Assembly (NCBI GenBank): GCA_943736015.1
Contig: OX031071.1
Span: 34,628,619 to 34,692,618, forward strand
Direction of reading: 5' to 3'
Source of the DNA: Tridacna crocea
Lineage: Eukaryota > Mollusca > Bivalvia > Cardiida > Cardiidae
DNA: 64,000 bases
Part shown: one piece after another, positions 34,027 through 44,840 of the stretch
How the letters are laid out: every line of letters starts with the position of its first letter
Numbering within the stretch: the first letter of the stretch is position 1
Notes under the pieces: generated by a model
Told to the model about the DNA's origin: nothing
What the model saw: only the letters and a program-made list of their open reading frames with translations
The model's database searches: none
Position numbers and translations under genes: made by a program

Positions 34027-35487
34027 ATGGCCGAGAACATTCTATATGACAGTTTGGAGAGTGAGGAAGAACAGTCGTACAGCTTGTCGGATATCACGGA
34101 CGTAGACACGGAAACATCGGAAAAATTGAATGAAAAATTTCAAGAATTGAGCGTGAAAGAGAGTGGAAGAAAAGGAGCGAAGTGCGAGAGTTGTGTGCGG
34201 GAGGAGTGTCCGGAGTCTGAGGGTGATATGTGGTATGAGAGAGCGAGAGAGCTGTATGGGAGGGTGGCTGTTTTTTTCTGTTTTCTTTGTAAGATGTTTG
34301 TTTGTGCGGAATGCTTGCCCAAACATCAGTGGCATGATGGACAGAAAGTGGGGAGAGAAGAGGGTGAGGGAATGGAAGAACAGAGAGAAAGAGAGAGAAA
34401 TAAGGGAAAGGGATTGGATAAGGAAACTAAGAGAATGCGACTACAAACAGAGAGCGAGAGAAAGAAGGAGAACGAGGGAAATGAGAGTGACAGAATGAGG
34501 GAAAAGAGAGAGAGAGAAAGAAAGCGAAGGGTGTATATTGAAAAGCTTTTTCAAAGTGAGAATGAAACAGAGAAAACAGAAAAATTGTTCACCAGCCACG
34601 CCGTTATTTGTGATCGCGTTCACGTAAAACACGAATTGGATCAGGACGAGGATTGTGTGATAACTGGATTGTGTGGACTGGAGAACAAAAGGTTGGTAGT
34701 CTGTGATTGTTGGAATTCTTGTATTAAAATATTTAAACTGGGAAGTCACGTGCTACAACGTTATATACGGTTTGTAGGGTCTGAGTCTGAACCTCGGGAT
34801 GTTACAGAAATAGATTTAAAACAGAATTATACTGAACCGAACTTAATGTCCGGCAGTAGTTCTTATATTTCTGTAACAGACCGGGCGGATCCGGATAAAC
34901 AATGTTTGATAGCAGTAACGTTACCAGGGAAACGTCAAATAATGTTTATAGATTTAAGCAAAAAACCCGCTAAAGCACAAAAAACAATAAAAACAGAGAA
35001 AGAATGTTATTATATACAGTTTTATGATGACAAGATTTTTGCCCTCTGTAGTGAAGATCCTGACTCTCGCTGTTCTGTTTATATTTACTCTACAGACGGA
35101 GACACGCTAAACAAGTTTGACATTGGTATCGAGCGTTACACTGATCTCGCCGTTGTTTCTGGACGAGTCTATATAACGGATAGGTACAATAACAAAGTAC
35201 AATGTAGAAATGTTGAGGGTAAACTTATCTCAGAAATAACAATTGAAGGGTTGGGGCCTGCAGGAATCAGTGTAGACCCAGATAACAACGTTTATGTATG
35301 TGCACTGTGGCACAACAAAGTTTATAAACTGGATGCTGATCTGACTCGATACAAGTCGGTGTTAGATCAGACTACAGATTATATAGAGAGTCCCTTGGCT
35401 CTGTGTTATTACGGAGACAAATTATTTATCAGCCATGCCGGGCCACAATCTTTACGTAAATTTGTTACTGTGGTCCGACTGCTGTAA
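34027..35487 (+). CDS. B-box / NHL-type beta-propeller protein (TRIM-like, no RING)
   Basis: One coding exon of 486 residues. A strong acceptor (gatctttatctatcgcag) ends at 34,019 and the ATG at 34,027 has a good context (acacaATGG), so I prefer it to an in-frame extension back to 33,928, which would cross the splice site and a MITE. Residues 1-50 are acidic and Ser-rich. Residues 53-103 show paired metal ligands: CESC at 53-56, CFLC at 85-88, CAEC at 93-96, and His 100 and His 103. This is a B-box-like zinc finger, though the first loop is long. Residues 107-168 are almost only Arg, Lys and Glu. Residues about 195-486 hold repeating blade motifs (RVYITDRYNNKV, GISVDPDNNVYVCALWHNKV), as in NHL propellers of TRIM2/3/71-type proteins. 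With no RING it may act as an adaptor rather than a ligase; bivalves have many such TRIM-like genes. The exact role is unknown. Confidence 0.85.
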   Translation: MAENILYDSLESEEEQSYSLSDITDVDTETSEKLNEKFQELSVKESGRKGAKCESCVREECPESEGDMWYERARELYGRVAVFFCFLCKMFVCAECLPKHQWHDGQKVGREEGEGMEEQRERERNKGKGLDKETKRMRLQTESERKKENEGNESDRMREKRERERKRRVYIEKLFQSENETEKTEKLFTSHAVICDRVHVKHELDQDEDCVITGLCGLENKRLVVCDCWNSCIKIFKLGSHVLQRYIRFVGSESEPRDVTEIDLKQNYTEPNLMSGSSSYISVTDRADPDKQCLIAVTLPGKRQIMFIDLSKKPAKAQKTIKTEKECYYIQFYDDKIFALCSEDPDSRCSVYIYSTDGDTLNKFDIGIERYTDLAVVSGRVYITDRYNNKVQCRNVEGKLISEITIEGLGPAGISVDPDNNVYVCALWHNKVYKLDADLTRYKSVLDQTTDYIESPLALCYYGDKLFISHAGPQSLRKFVTVVRLL

Positions 35488-35830
35488 CGACACCTCGACC
35501 TGGACATTGTATATCATTGTGGACTTTAGTCATCGGACATTTAAATCTGCACCACAATGTATTCTTTTGTTACCATGGTTACCATGTTACCCCCTTTTCA
35601 ACCCATACGTGACTTTGAAGGTTTTTTTTTTTCGCGGAGATTGTAGACAAAGATCAGTCTGCACATACGTGCAGCCTGATCTTTGCCACATTCCCCGCTT
35701 TTGTATAAATAAGTTTAATAAACAATTGCCATTTCCTGCCGATAAATTTCACGAAATCTATTTTTGTGATAATTTATTTTAACGGACATTCGGCGGGACG
35801 TGGAATAAATAAGTTTTTTCTCAACATTTC
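35488..35830 (+). promoter_or_regulatory. 3' UTR and polyadenylation signals of the TRIM-like gene
   Basis: AATAAA occurs at 35,717-35,722 and again at 35,804-35,809. The segment contains the hairpin at 35,638-35,697. Confidence 0.5.
35638..35697. repeat. Hairpin of the dispersed family in the 3' UTR
   Basis: ttgtagacaaagatcagtct then gcacatacgtgcagcctg then atctttgccaca pairs over about 22 bases with a small loop. Confidence 0.7.
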
Positions 35831-35834
35831 GTTG

Positions 35835-37100
35835 TAGATCTACTTTGTTTAGTATGCTAGCTGTCGTTGGAAATCTTGTCATCATTTATTTATTTGGCTT
35901 TTTTTATTTATTTTTGATCAAGTAATTTATTCTTATTGCCAATTATAATCGAACTTGCCCCACCCACTCCCTCCGAATCATTTGCTATGAATTCACGAAT
36001 TTAACTTTAACACCCCCCCCCCTCCCGTTTGAAAAATTTCACAATTCTCGATAATCTGTGAACATTAATTGACTTCTAAACGTGATTCTATCAAACATTG
36101 TTTATCCGGAAAAAACAATGTGGCAGCAGTGTTTTATCTATATGCATCATTATCGCCGTTCTGAATGTTTTCTCTCCACAAAAACTGCTGTCAAATCACA
36201 GACTACCTTTCTTCTTATCTAGTCCCCATAATTCACATGTGGTTGTGTTTTTTATCGATAATTACGGGTTTGCATTTGTTCATTTTCCGGTCCAATTCGT
36301 GTTTTACAAGAGAGAGAGGGAGAGAGAGATGATTGGAATTTTACGAATGTTTTTTTTTTCATATTTATTACCTGTAGTCTTGATCGCTATTTTTGATTTA
36401 AAAAAAAATACGTACATTCTTTGTGTACATTTTTGCTGCGTAATTGTATATATCATGTATTTATTCAATAAGAGACTACGTATTACATTAGGAAAATAAC
36501 AAAAAATGTATGTCTTGTGCTTTTGTCACCTATTTCAATACTGACATGTAGTTCAATGACAAACCATACTTTGATGTTTAATTTTGTCATAATAATCTCA
36601 ATAGCTTCCTTTTAAAATACTAAATACGTTTTCAAGTCAACAATTTGTCCAACATTCTCTTCTTATCTTTCTGATTTAATGTACTTCGTAATTTCAAACA
36701 TACTCTATTTAATAAATTTTGAATAAATGTCGAATATTTGTATTTATGTAAACTCGTTGTTTTGTTATAATTTCTGCACAAAAATATCATTGAAAGCTTC
36801 CAGTTATATACATGTATTACCCAAAGGCCTTATCACAGGTAACTGACAATAAAAACACATCTTTGATGATTTGTGGATTAGAACCTCAACTCCGGCTGTC
36901 TACCTATGCATTGTTTTGGTTTTTGGTGTTTTGATACCGTTTTCAACAATATTTCAGTTATGTCGTAGCAACCAGTACAACTATCCAGGCTTTGCAGAAG
37001 TTTCTTACATCAGTGTTTCACATTCTTTTTGCAAGCCACTGGCTGCTCAGTGCTTTCCTTACATAGACATTATAAAAGACAACTGAATCCTGTCCCACTG
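35835..37100. other. No gene seen
   Basis: AT-rich. A 133-codon open frame at 36,098-36,499 has the hydrophobic, Phe/Ile-rich make-up expected from T-rich DNA, and I do not treat it as a gene. Confidence 0.5.
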
Positions 37101-37375
37101 GCTATTATTAATTCTTGAGGACAAATTTGGTCGAGCCGAGACCCCAACTGGCGACCCTTTGATAACAAACTGTGTACTTTGACCGAGGTACCGCGCTTGA
37201 CACACAGCGTTGTTAATGCAGGAGTTGTAAGTTCAAATTCCTGGACTAGACATATCCTGCATTTTACACATGGACCTCGACTTAAAACCTCCAGACTGGA
37301 TACATTGATCTACCATGTAAAAACCTAAATTTTGCTAATTTCAAAGATACTTCGAGGAAAAAATATTTCTTTATC

Positions 37376-37440
37376 AGACAATGTAGATCAAAGATCAGAC
37401 TGCACGTCCTGTTCAGCCTAATCTTGATGTACACTGTCCG
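37376..37440. repeat. Dispersed hairpin family member
   Basis: cagacaatgtagatcaaaga ... gactgcacgt ... cctaatcttgatgtacac then tgtccg. Confidence 0.75.
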
Positions 37441-37699
37441 AAAGTTTTTTTAGTCGCTCTTACCAGTCTGAGATTGAATGGATGGATAGACCAATGATTG
37501 GATGGATAAATGAAGTAACTGTGTTGTAATCATCAGTCTAAATATAACTTCTGTTGCAAGTAAGCCTTATCCTGTTGGAATAAAATAACGTTACAGTGGG
37601 TGTAGATCGAGATGATACATGAAGTCTAATCAGTTCTTATAGACATAAAAACATTGGATACGAGCATATACAGGACACGCCTGCACACAAAAAAAACAG

Positions 37700-37855
37700 A
37701 AGCATTGTGGAATAGGAAGTAATGTTGAAAAGCATTTTTTTTCTCTTGCCCACGATAGTTATCAGACTTTTCAAAGACCAATACCAGGCTTCAAGCCACA
37801 CTTGATTTGTTATTTGCAAATGTTTCAATGCGGACCAGTCTAATATTTTGTTGAT
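37700..37855 (+). mobile_element. TTAA hairpin MITE, diverged fragment
   Basis: aagcattgtggaataggaag and the right arm (gttatttgcaaatgtttcaa ... ccagtctaatattttgttg). Confidence 0.5.
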
Positions 37856-37859
37856 TGAA

Positions 37860-38060
37860 TGGTGTTTAACACCACTTTCAACATTATTTCAGTCCTATCA
37901 TGATTACAGCTTACATATTCAATGTATGTCAAGAAATTCACTAGAACAAGGTAAGGGCTCTAGAAGTGTATTGCCCAAGAACAGTCCCGCGAAGCTGGAA
38001 CCCGAGACCTCCAGGTAATGACCCCTACATGTTACGAGCTCTACACCTTAATACTTCAAT
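37860..38060 (-). mobile_element. tRNA-headed SINE
   Basis: Read on the minus strand, 38,045-37,985 has a box B-like tctcgggttccagct after a tRNA-like segment (gagctcgtaacatgtagggg). The body ends with the segment that on the + strand reads caacattatttcagtc. That segment recurs near 36,943, 54,305 and 55,690. Confidence 0.5.
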
Positions 38061-38209
38061 CCATGCAGGACCCTAAAATTTTGTTTCATGGCTAGGAGTT
38101 GTTTGGTCGCTGAAAGACCATTAGACCCCTTTTCTCCAAAACCCTATATGGCCTTCAACACTTGAAAAGGCGCATTTGAACACTTGCTTTACGTGTCGTC
38201 TCCAATCAG

Positions 38210-38510
38210 CATGTGCAGTCCGCGCAGGCTAATCCAAGACAGCACTTAACAACTACATAAGACTTCGTGCTACATTAGACTTGTGCAAAACAGAAAATAC
38301 CATCATGAAAAACAGAAAGTGTTGTTTGGGGTGAACCTGTGCAGACGGCGCAGGCTAATCCGAGACAGCACTTACATGTAACAACTACATGAGACTTTGT
38401 GCTACATTAGACTTGTGCAAAACAGACAATCATAAAAATGGAAAGTGTTGTTTCGGGTGAACCTGTGCGGACTGCGCAGGCTGATCCGAGACAACATTTT
38501 ACTCAAATGT
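38210..38510 (+). repeat. About 125-bp tandem repeat, 2.4 units
   Basis: gcaggctaatccgagacagc ... ctacattagacttgtgcaaa ... gtgttgtttggggtgaacct repeats at about 38,225, 38,350 and 38,475. Confidence 0.8.
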
Positions 38511-38814
38511 CCGACAGTCCCTTTTTGCATATTGCATGCCATATTGTGTTAAACTGCGACATAAATCCGTCGATGATGCGCAGCCATGAGTAAATAACTC
38601 AGTAACTATTGAGATTTAAAGATTAATTTTGTGGAGAAATTCAGTCATGATATCAGACAGTGTAAATCAAGATCAGACTGTACAGACTATGAAGTCTAAT
38701 CTTAAATCTACTCTGCCCAAATAAGTACATTTAAGTGAACTCATGAGCTGCAGAGCTGATTATAGTCCTGGTTTAAAGAACTAGACAAGTGGAAGAACTG
38801 TTATATACGAGCCA

Positions 38815-39015
38815 TACTTTTTTCAATAGGGAGCTTAATGGATCTTTGAAAAGTATCGACACAAATCAGTCTGAACAGTCCATGCAGGCTGACCTTGCTC
38901 GAAGCTTTGTGCTATTAGTCAATGTCAGTCCGAGCAGTCCATGCAGGCTGACCTTGCTTGATACTTTTTGCTATTAGTCAATAGTCTGTATGTCAGAGGA
39001 CAAGTCTTCTTCATG
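38815..39015 (+). repeat. Duplicated ggctgaccttgct element
   Basis: The block cagtccatgcaggctgacct then tgct ... tgctattagtcaat occurs twice in tandem (about 38,878 and 38,937). It is related to the inner part of the MITE at 19,490. Confidence 0.65.
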
Positions 39016-39900
39016 ATTCAATCAGTTGTTTACACTTCACTAAAAAGTTCGACCTTCACAGGAAACTTTGACTTTTTCATGGGACTGTCCTTTGACAAGG
39101 CACCTAAAAGCCCCAGTCAAGCAATGTTGATTGCCAGAAACGTGACTTAGTAACATGCAGTGGTATGACCGAAATAATGTTTAAAGTGACCTAAATCAAC
39201 AAACAATAAATCCGTCTAGGTCCTTTGTGATACAGTGGTTGGTGTTGGTCCTGTAACCAACATGTCTTGGGTTCCATTACTTCTAGTAAAGCAAATTAAG
39301 CAATGATGTCCTTGGACAAGTTACTACAGAGTCCCTGCCTATCATCTGCAAATCTTTTCAAATCAATATTCAGCCATCTGTCTGTTTGATGTCACTGAAG
39401 TATAAGATAAAAAGAAATCATAATTATACCAACAACATAGGCAAACTAAAATACTTTATATTTCACACTTCTAAATTCCAAAATATTTTCTGTATGAGCC
39501 TCACTTTGACTATTATATGGACTTAGATAACATCCAAAAGCAGCCAATGATTTTCACATAATACACATGACTATGTGTAACAGTTACTGTGACACAACTG
39601 AGATAATCTTGAGATTGATTCCAGCCCAAGGCGTTTTGACGTATGAGTGTCCCTGGGCAATACACTGCAAAGCATCAGCCTAGTACTTGAGAGACCCAGG
39701 AAAGAGAATCATAGATAAGTGGCCTTTAATAAATTTGTTGTACAGTCAGGTGGCAGGGGACTTTGAAACTTGTTTACAGCTGTGGTAAATCATGTCGCCC
39801 CGAGCGGAAGGCTGCTTTCCCACATAACCATTATCTTAATAACTATCTGTAGTGAGAGAGAATCCTGTTGCAACTACTAAAATCAATCTTCAAAAAGAAA

Positions 39901-39978
39901 ATGGCCCAGCTGGGGATTTGAACAAGTAACCCAATGGTCTCAAGCCATGTATGTCACTAAGCCACGTGGCTCAGCCAT
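39901..39978 (-). mobile_element. tRNA-like head of a SINE
   Basis: On the minus strand: acgtggcttagtgacata (box A-like) and acttgttcaaatcccc (box B). The SINE body probably extends left to about 39,600. No anticodon arm good enough for a functional tRNA is seen. Confidence 0.5.
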
Positions 39979-40013
39979 AGTTTGAAATGATCGCGTTTTG
40001 CAAATAACTGGCA

Positions 40014-40242
40014 TTAATTCTTTACCAAATGACAACATGTTAGACTGGTCCAAATTGAAAGCATTTGCAGAACACAAAATAAAAGTGACTAAAAGTTTGA
40101 AATTTGTTTCCAGCAGGGTAGGAAACATCGTGGGAAAAGGAGAAAATGCTGGTTACCAGCATTTTCTCCTTTTCCCATATTTTTTTCAAAAGGCTTCTTT
40201 CTCAGGGTTGTTAAAAGTCGGGATTGTGAGGTAAAGAGTTAA
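40014..40242 (-). mobile_element. TTAA hairpin MITE, near-intact copy
   Basis: TTAAttctttaccaaatgac to gaggtaaagaGTTAA, centre GGTTACC. One core arm is damaged (cccatatttttttc). Confidence 0.9.
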
Positions 40243-40517
40243 ACAGCAAGCTCAAAAGCACATCAATATTTCCAAACACTGGCTGTCATGTACTACCTGA
40301 ATTGGTGTTTAAAATACCAAAATGACAAACAATTCTTCAGGTTTATGATTGATTGAATTTTATTTATCCTCACCACCGGTTTTTCATAGGAACAACGCCC
40401 CATGAAAGCTGTTAGTATCATTACGGGGGATAGTGCAGATACAGGACGAAATTTGGACCGGCTAAAAAGTTTGTTGTTTGGTAAGCACAAAAACCCCTCA
40501 TCAAACAATCCCAAATT

Positions 40518-40750
40518 TTAACTCCTTACCACACAATCCCGACTTTTAACGACCCTAAGAAAGAAAGAGCCTGCTGAAAACATTGAGGGAAAAGGAGAAA
40601 ATGCTGGTAACCAGCATTTTCTCCTTTTCCAACAATGTTTACTTTTCTTCCCAAAACAAATTTTAAATTTTCAGTCACTTTTATTTTGTCAAGTGCAAAT
40701 GCTTTCGACTTGGGCAAGTCTAAAATTTTGTTGTATGGTAAAAAGTTAAA
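40518..40750 (+). mobile_element. TTAA hairpin MITE, near-intact copy
   Basis: TTAActccttaccacacaat to tatggtaaaaaGTTAA, centre GGTAACC. Confidence 0.9.
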
Positions 40751-40788
40751 AACAGTCAACCGACAACGGAAAAATTTTTGAAAACTAG

Positions 40789-43700
40789 AGCTATCACTAA
40801 ACGTGATCGTACCCCCCAACAGATCCTTGTCACAAAACAGATTAATGTCACAGGAATGTAAAATAAGTGACTGGAGAGTCAATTATACCAGAGCTATCAC
40901 TGAAGGTGATGACTATCCTGCAATGGCTTCTTGCCAAAGAATTACTCTTTGTCATAGACTGAAGACTTGGAGAGAATAAAACTTACTTGATATATTTTTT
41001 TTTACCAGTTGGGACAAATTGAGACTGGTTTAAATGAAAACGTTTTGCAGACAACAAATGTCTTCAACATCTGCACCAAAGCAAACTTAGTAAAGGTGGT
41101 TTTGTTACCAATGCCCACCTATAGGAGGTAAGACACATTTGCTGAATTGATTTTAAGAATTTAGAAAAGGCAAAAATATGGTATGCAAATCATTGCAAAA
41201 AAAATTATTTGGTGTAATAGTTTTTGACATAGAAGCTGTGTTAAAAGTATTCTATCAAAAGTATAATTCATTTTCATCAATTCAGCAAGGGCACCATCAT
41301 AAAGACAACGACAAAAAAGGGCTTAGCTCTTGGAAATTTTATTTAATTAACTAAGAACAATTTATGATATGCATATCTTTGCTGAGTGCAAAGTCTATCC
41401 ATGAAGTTTGAAAGAAATTTGTCCAGAATCATCAAAGGGCCATAACTCCATGAAACCTAAATAAACCATAACCAAAATAGGATATGCACATCTCTGCTTG
41501 ATACTGAGTCTATTTGTGTAGTTTGAAGCAAATCTGTCCAATAGTTGATGAGAAAAAGAGCGGACAAGAAATTTCATGAAAGAGCCATAACTCAGTGAAC
41601 TAGAGGACCATGATGGTCCTATATCGCTCACCTGAGTACTAAGCAGTAAACGTCTACAATGAAGATAAATACCAAATATCAAAGTTCAAGGTCAAATAAT
41701 TCTGACAGGGTACGTAACTGGGCAAAATGCATCTTCTACATTTAGAGAAGAAGATTTTTAAAGTTTTCCGTCTTTGTTCCTATGTTTCAAACTTGTGACC
41801 CCCGGGACAGGGCCAGTTTTGACTCCAGGGGCATCATATGAACATTCTTGGTAGAGGTCCACTAGGAGATGCTGCATACAAAATATCAAAGCTCTGCATC
41901 TTCTAGTTTCAGAGAAGATGATTTTTAAAGTTTTCCTTCTTTGTTCCTATGTTTCAAACTTGTGACCCCCGGGACGGGGCCAGTTTTGACCCAAGAGGCA
42001 TCATATGAACAATCTTGGTAGAGGTCCACTAGGGTATGCTATATACCAAATATCAAAGCTCTGTACATTCTAGTTTCAGAGAAGAAGATTTTTAAAGTTT
42101 TCCTTCTTTGTTCCAGTTTCAAACTTGTGACCCCGGGGGCTGGACCAGTTTTTGACCCCAGGGGCATCATATGAAAAGTCTTGGTAGAGGTCCACTAGGA
42201 GATGCTACATATAAAATATCAAAGCTCTGCATCTCCTAGTTGCAGAGAAGAAAATTTTTAAAGTTTTCCTTCTTTCTTCCTATGTTTCAAACTTGTGACC
42301 CCCGGGGCGGGGCCAGTTTTGACCCCAGAATATTAAGAATCTTGGTAGAGGTCCACTAGGAGATGCTATCTACCAAATATCAAAGCTCTGCATCTTCTAG
42401 TTTCAGAGAAGAAGACTTTTAAAGTTTTCCTTCTTTGTTCCTATGTTTCAAACTTGTGACCCCCGGTGCGGGGCCAGTTTTGACCCCAGGAGCATCATAT
42501 GAACAATCTTGGTAGAGGTCTACTTGGAGATGCTACATACAAAATATCAAAGCTCTGCACCTTCTAGTTTCAGAGAAGAAGATTTTTAAAGTTTTCCTTC
42601 TTTGTTCCTATGTTTCAAAATTGTGACCCATGGGATGGGACCAGTTTTGACCCCAGGAGCATCATATGAAAAAACTTGGTAGAGATCCACTAGGAGATGC
42701 TACATACCAAATATCGAAGCTCTGCAACTTCTAGTTTCAGAGAAGAAGAATTTTGGAGTTTTCCTTCTTTGTTCCTATGTTTCAAACTTGTGACCCCCAG
42801 AGCTGGGCCAGTTTTGACCCCAGGGGCATTATATGAACAATCTTGGTAGAGGTCCACTAGGAGATGCTACATACCAAATATCACAGCTCTACGCCTTCTA
42901 GTCTCAAAGAAGAAGATTTTTAAAGATTTTGTTGTTGTTTTCCTTTTGGTTGCCATGGCAACCAGAGTTATGGCTGGAATTCAATCTCTTGAACAACTTT
43001 GGTAGAGCCTCACCCAAGGAACATCTCTGCCAAGTTTCATCAAGATCGGCCCTGTGGTTTAGGAGGAGAAGATGTTTAAAGAAATTGTGGATGACGGACG
43101 ACGGACATTGGGCGATCACAAAAGCTCACCATGAGCACTTTGTGCTCAGGTGAGCTAAAAATCAATGAACCATAACCAACATTTCATATGAACATCTCTG
43201 CTTGATATTGAGTCTACCTGTGAAGTTTGAATAAAATTTGTCCAATAGTTTATGAGAAATAGAGCAGACAAAAGGCTACAGACCGACCAAGGGACGGACA
43301 GCTGAGTTAAAATTATTCTATCAAATGTATAATTTATTTTCATCAATTCAGCAAGGGCACCGTCATAAAGAAAACAACAAAAAAGGGCTTAGCTCTTGGA
43401 AATTTTATCTAATTAACTAAGAACAATTATGATATGCACATCTTTGCTGAGTGCAAAGTCTATCCATGAAGTTTGAAAGAAATTTGTCCAGAATCACCAA
43501 AGGGCCATAACTCCATGAAACCTAAATAAACCATAACCAAAATAGGATATGCACATCTCTGCTTGATACTGAGTCTATTTGTGTAGTTTGAAGCAAATCT
43601 GTCCAATAGTTGATGAGAAAAAGAGCGGACAAGAAATTTCATGAAAGAGCCATAACTCAGTGAAAAATCAATGAACCATAACCAACATTTCATATGCACA

Positions 43701-43880
43701 TCTCTGCTTGATACTGAGTTTACCTGTGAAGTTTGAATAAAATTCATCCAGTAGTTTATGAGAAATAGAGCGGAAAAAAAGCTACAGACTGACCGACGGA
43801 TGGACAGACGGACGGACCGACCAACCGACAGACAAGCTGACTCCTATATACCCCCCAAACAGAGTTTTGGGGGGTATATT
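40789..43880 (+). mobile_element. Pearl/Helentron-like element, family P2, with a nested P1 copy
   Basis: The 5' end is ctagagctatcactaaacgt then gatcgtacccccc. The body has two long related units starting tcagcaagggcaccatcata at 41,282 and tcagcaagggcaccgtcata at 43,344. The 3' end has gacggacggaccgacc and the hairpin tataccccccaaaca ... ttttggggggtata at 43,849-43,878. The P1 element at 41,601-43,158 lies inside the first unit. Confidence 0.7.
41601..43158 (+). mobile_element. Pearl/Helentron-like element, family P1, copy 2, nested
   Basis: 5' tagaggaccatgatggtcct then atatcgctcacctgag; about eight units of roughly 165 bases; the gttgccatggcaacc palindrome; gacggacgacggac; 3' hairpin gagcactttgtgctc then aggtgagctaaaa. 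Units are close relatives of those at 15.6-17.6 kb. Confidence 0.8.
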
Positions 43881-43888
43881 AATGAGGG

Positions 43889-44029
43889 AAATGGAGAAAA
43901 TACTAGTAACCACAATGCTTTCTACCCTATCAAAGGCAGAAATTGTCATTTTAGCGATACCTAATTTGTTGTCTGCAAATGTTTTTAATTTGGTTCAATC
44001 AAAAATTTTGTCGTTTGGTAAAATGTTGA
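43889..44029 (+). mobile_element. TTAA hairpin MITE, internally deleted
   Basis: A partial core (atggagaaaatactagtaac then cacaatgctttctaccc) and a full right arm to gtttggtaaaatgTTGA. Confidence 0.7.
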
Positions 44030-44034
44030 ATACA

Positions 44035-44263
44035 TTTACCCATTACCACACAATCCCTACTTTAGACGCCCCTGAGAAAGAAGCCTTTTGAAAACACGGT
44101 AGGAAAAGGAGAAAATGCTGGTAACCAGCATTTTCTCCTTTTCCTATAGTGTTTTCTACCCCTCCCAGATCAAATTTAAATTTTTTAGTCACCTTTATTT
44201 TGTCGTCTGCAAATGCTTTCAATTTGAACCGATCTAAAATTTTGTCGTGTGGTAAAGAGTTAA
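44035..44263 (+). mobile_element. TTAA hairpin MITE, near-intact copy
   Basis: TTTAcccattaccacacaat to gtggtaaagaGTTAA. The core arms carry matched changes: aacacggtaggaaaagg on one side and ccttttcctatagtgtt on the other. Confidence 0.88.
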
Positions 44264-44269
44264 GGTAGT

Positions 44270-44840
44270 AGACCCGTAATACTTCTAGTGCAGAATGACA
44301 TAAAATTTCTTACTAGTTAAAAAATATGGATTTATACAGCTATAATAATTTTGCACATTTTTAACCGGCCAGAAATTCTTTTCATGTCTATCTTGAAATT
44401 ATTTGTTGATACTTTTGTAAGTTTCCAGAAAAGAAAGGTATATCTTCCTATGTAATGAGAATATAGTATTTTTCGATTTATAAATTATAATTTCAAGAAG
44501 GACAAAAAGGAAAAAGTGGCTCGGTTAAAGTAGTACAATGATACTCATTTTCAATCATAACAAATTTTGTAGGATAATATTATGGAGGAAATAGCTGTTT
44601 TCTCTTACGGGTCCACAACCTTAATGGACTATTCAACCCATTACCACACAATTGCATTCTTTTTTTCCTGCACTGCCTTTGGATTAGGACCAGTAGAGAA
44701 TTTTGTTGCCTGGGAAGGTGTTACCCTTTTACCTCATGGCAAATTTTAGACATTTCCAAAATTGAAAGCATTGTCAGGCAACAAACATCATGGGAACCAA
44801 ATGATTGGATTGGTCTCTAAGAAGTTAGTAAACATAGTGT
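44270..44840. other. No gene seen
   Basis: AT-rich. Weak decayed MITE arms at about 44,640 (cccattaccacacaatt) and 44,735-44,790 (ttttagacatttccaaaatt). Confidence 0.45.

Noticed and set aside
36098-36499. 133-codon open frame downstream of the TRIM-like gene
   Set aside because: Composition (Phe/Ile/Val/Leu-rich with an RERERE stretch from a gagaga run) is what T-rich noncoding DNA gives. No homology is recognised and there is no good start context.
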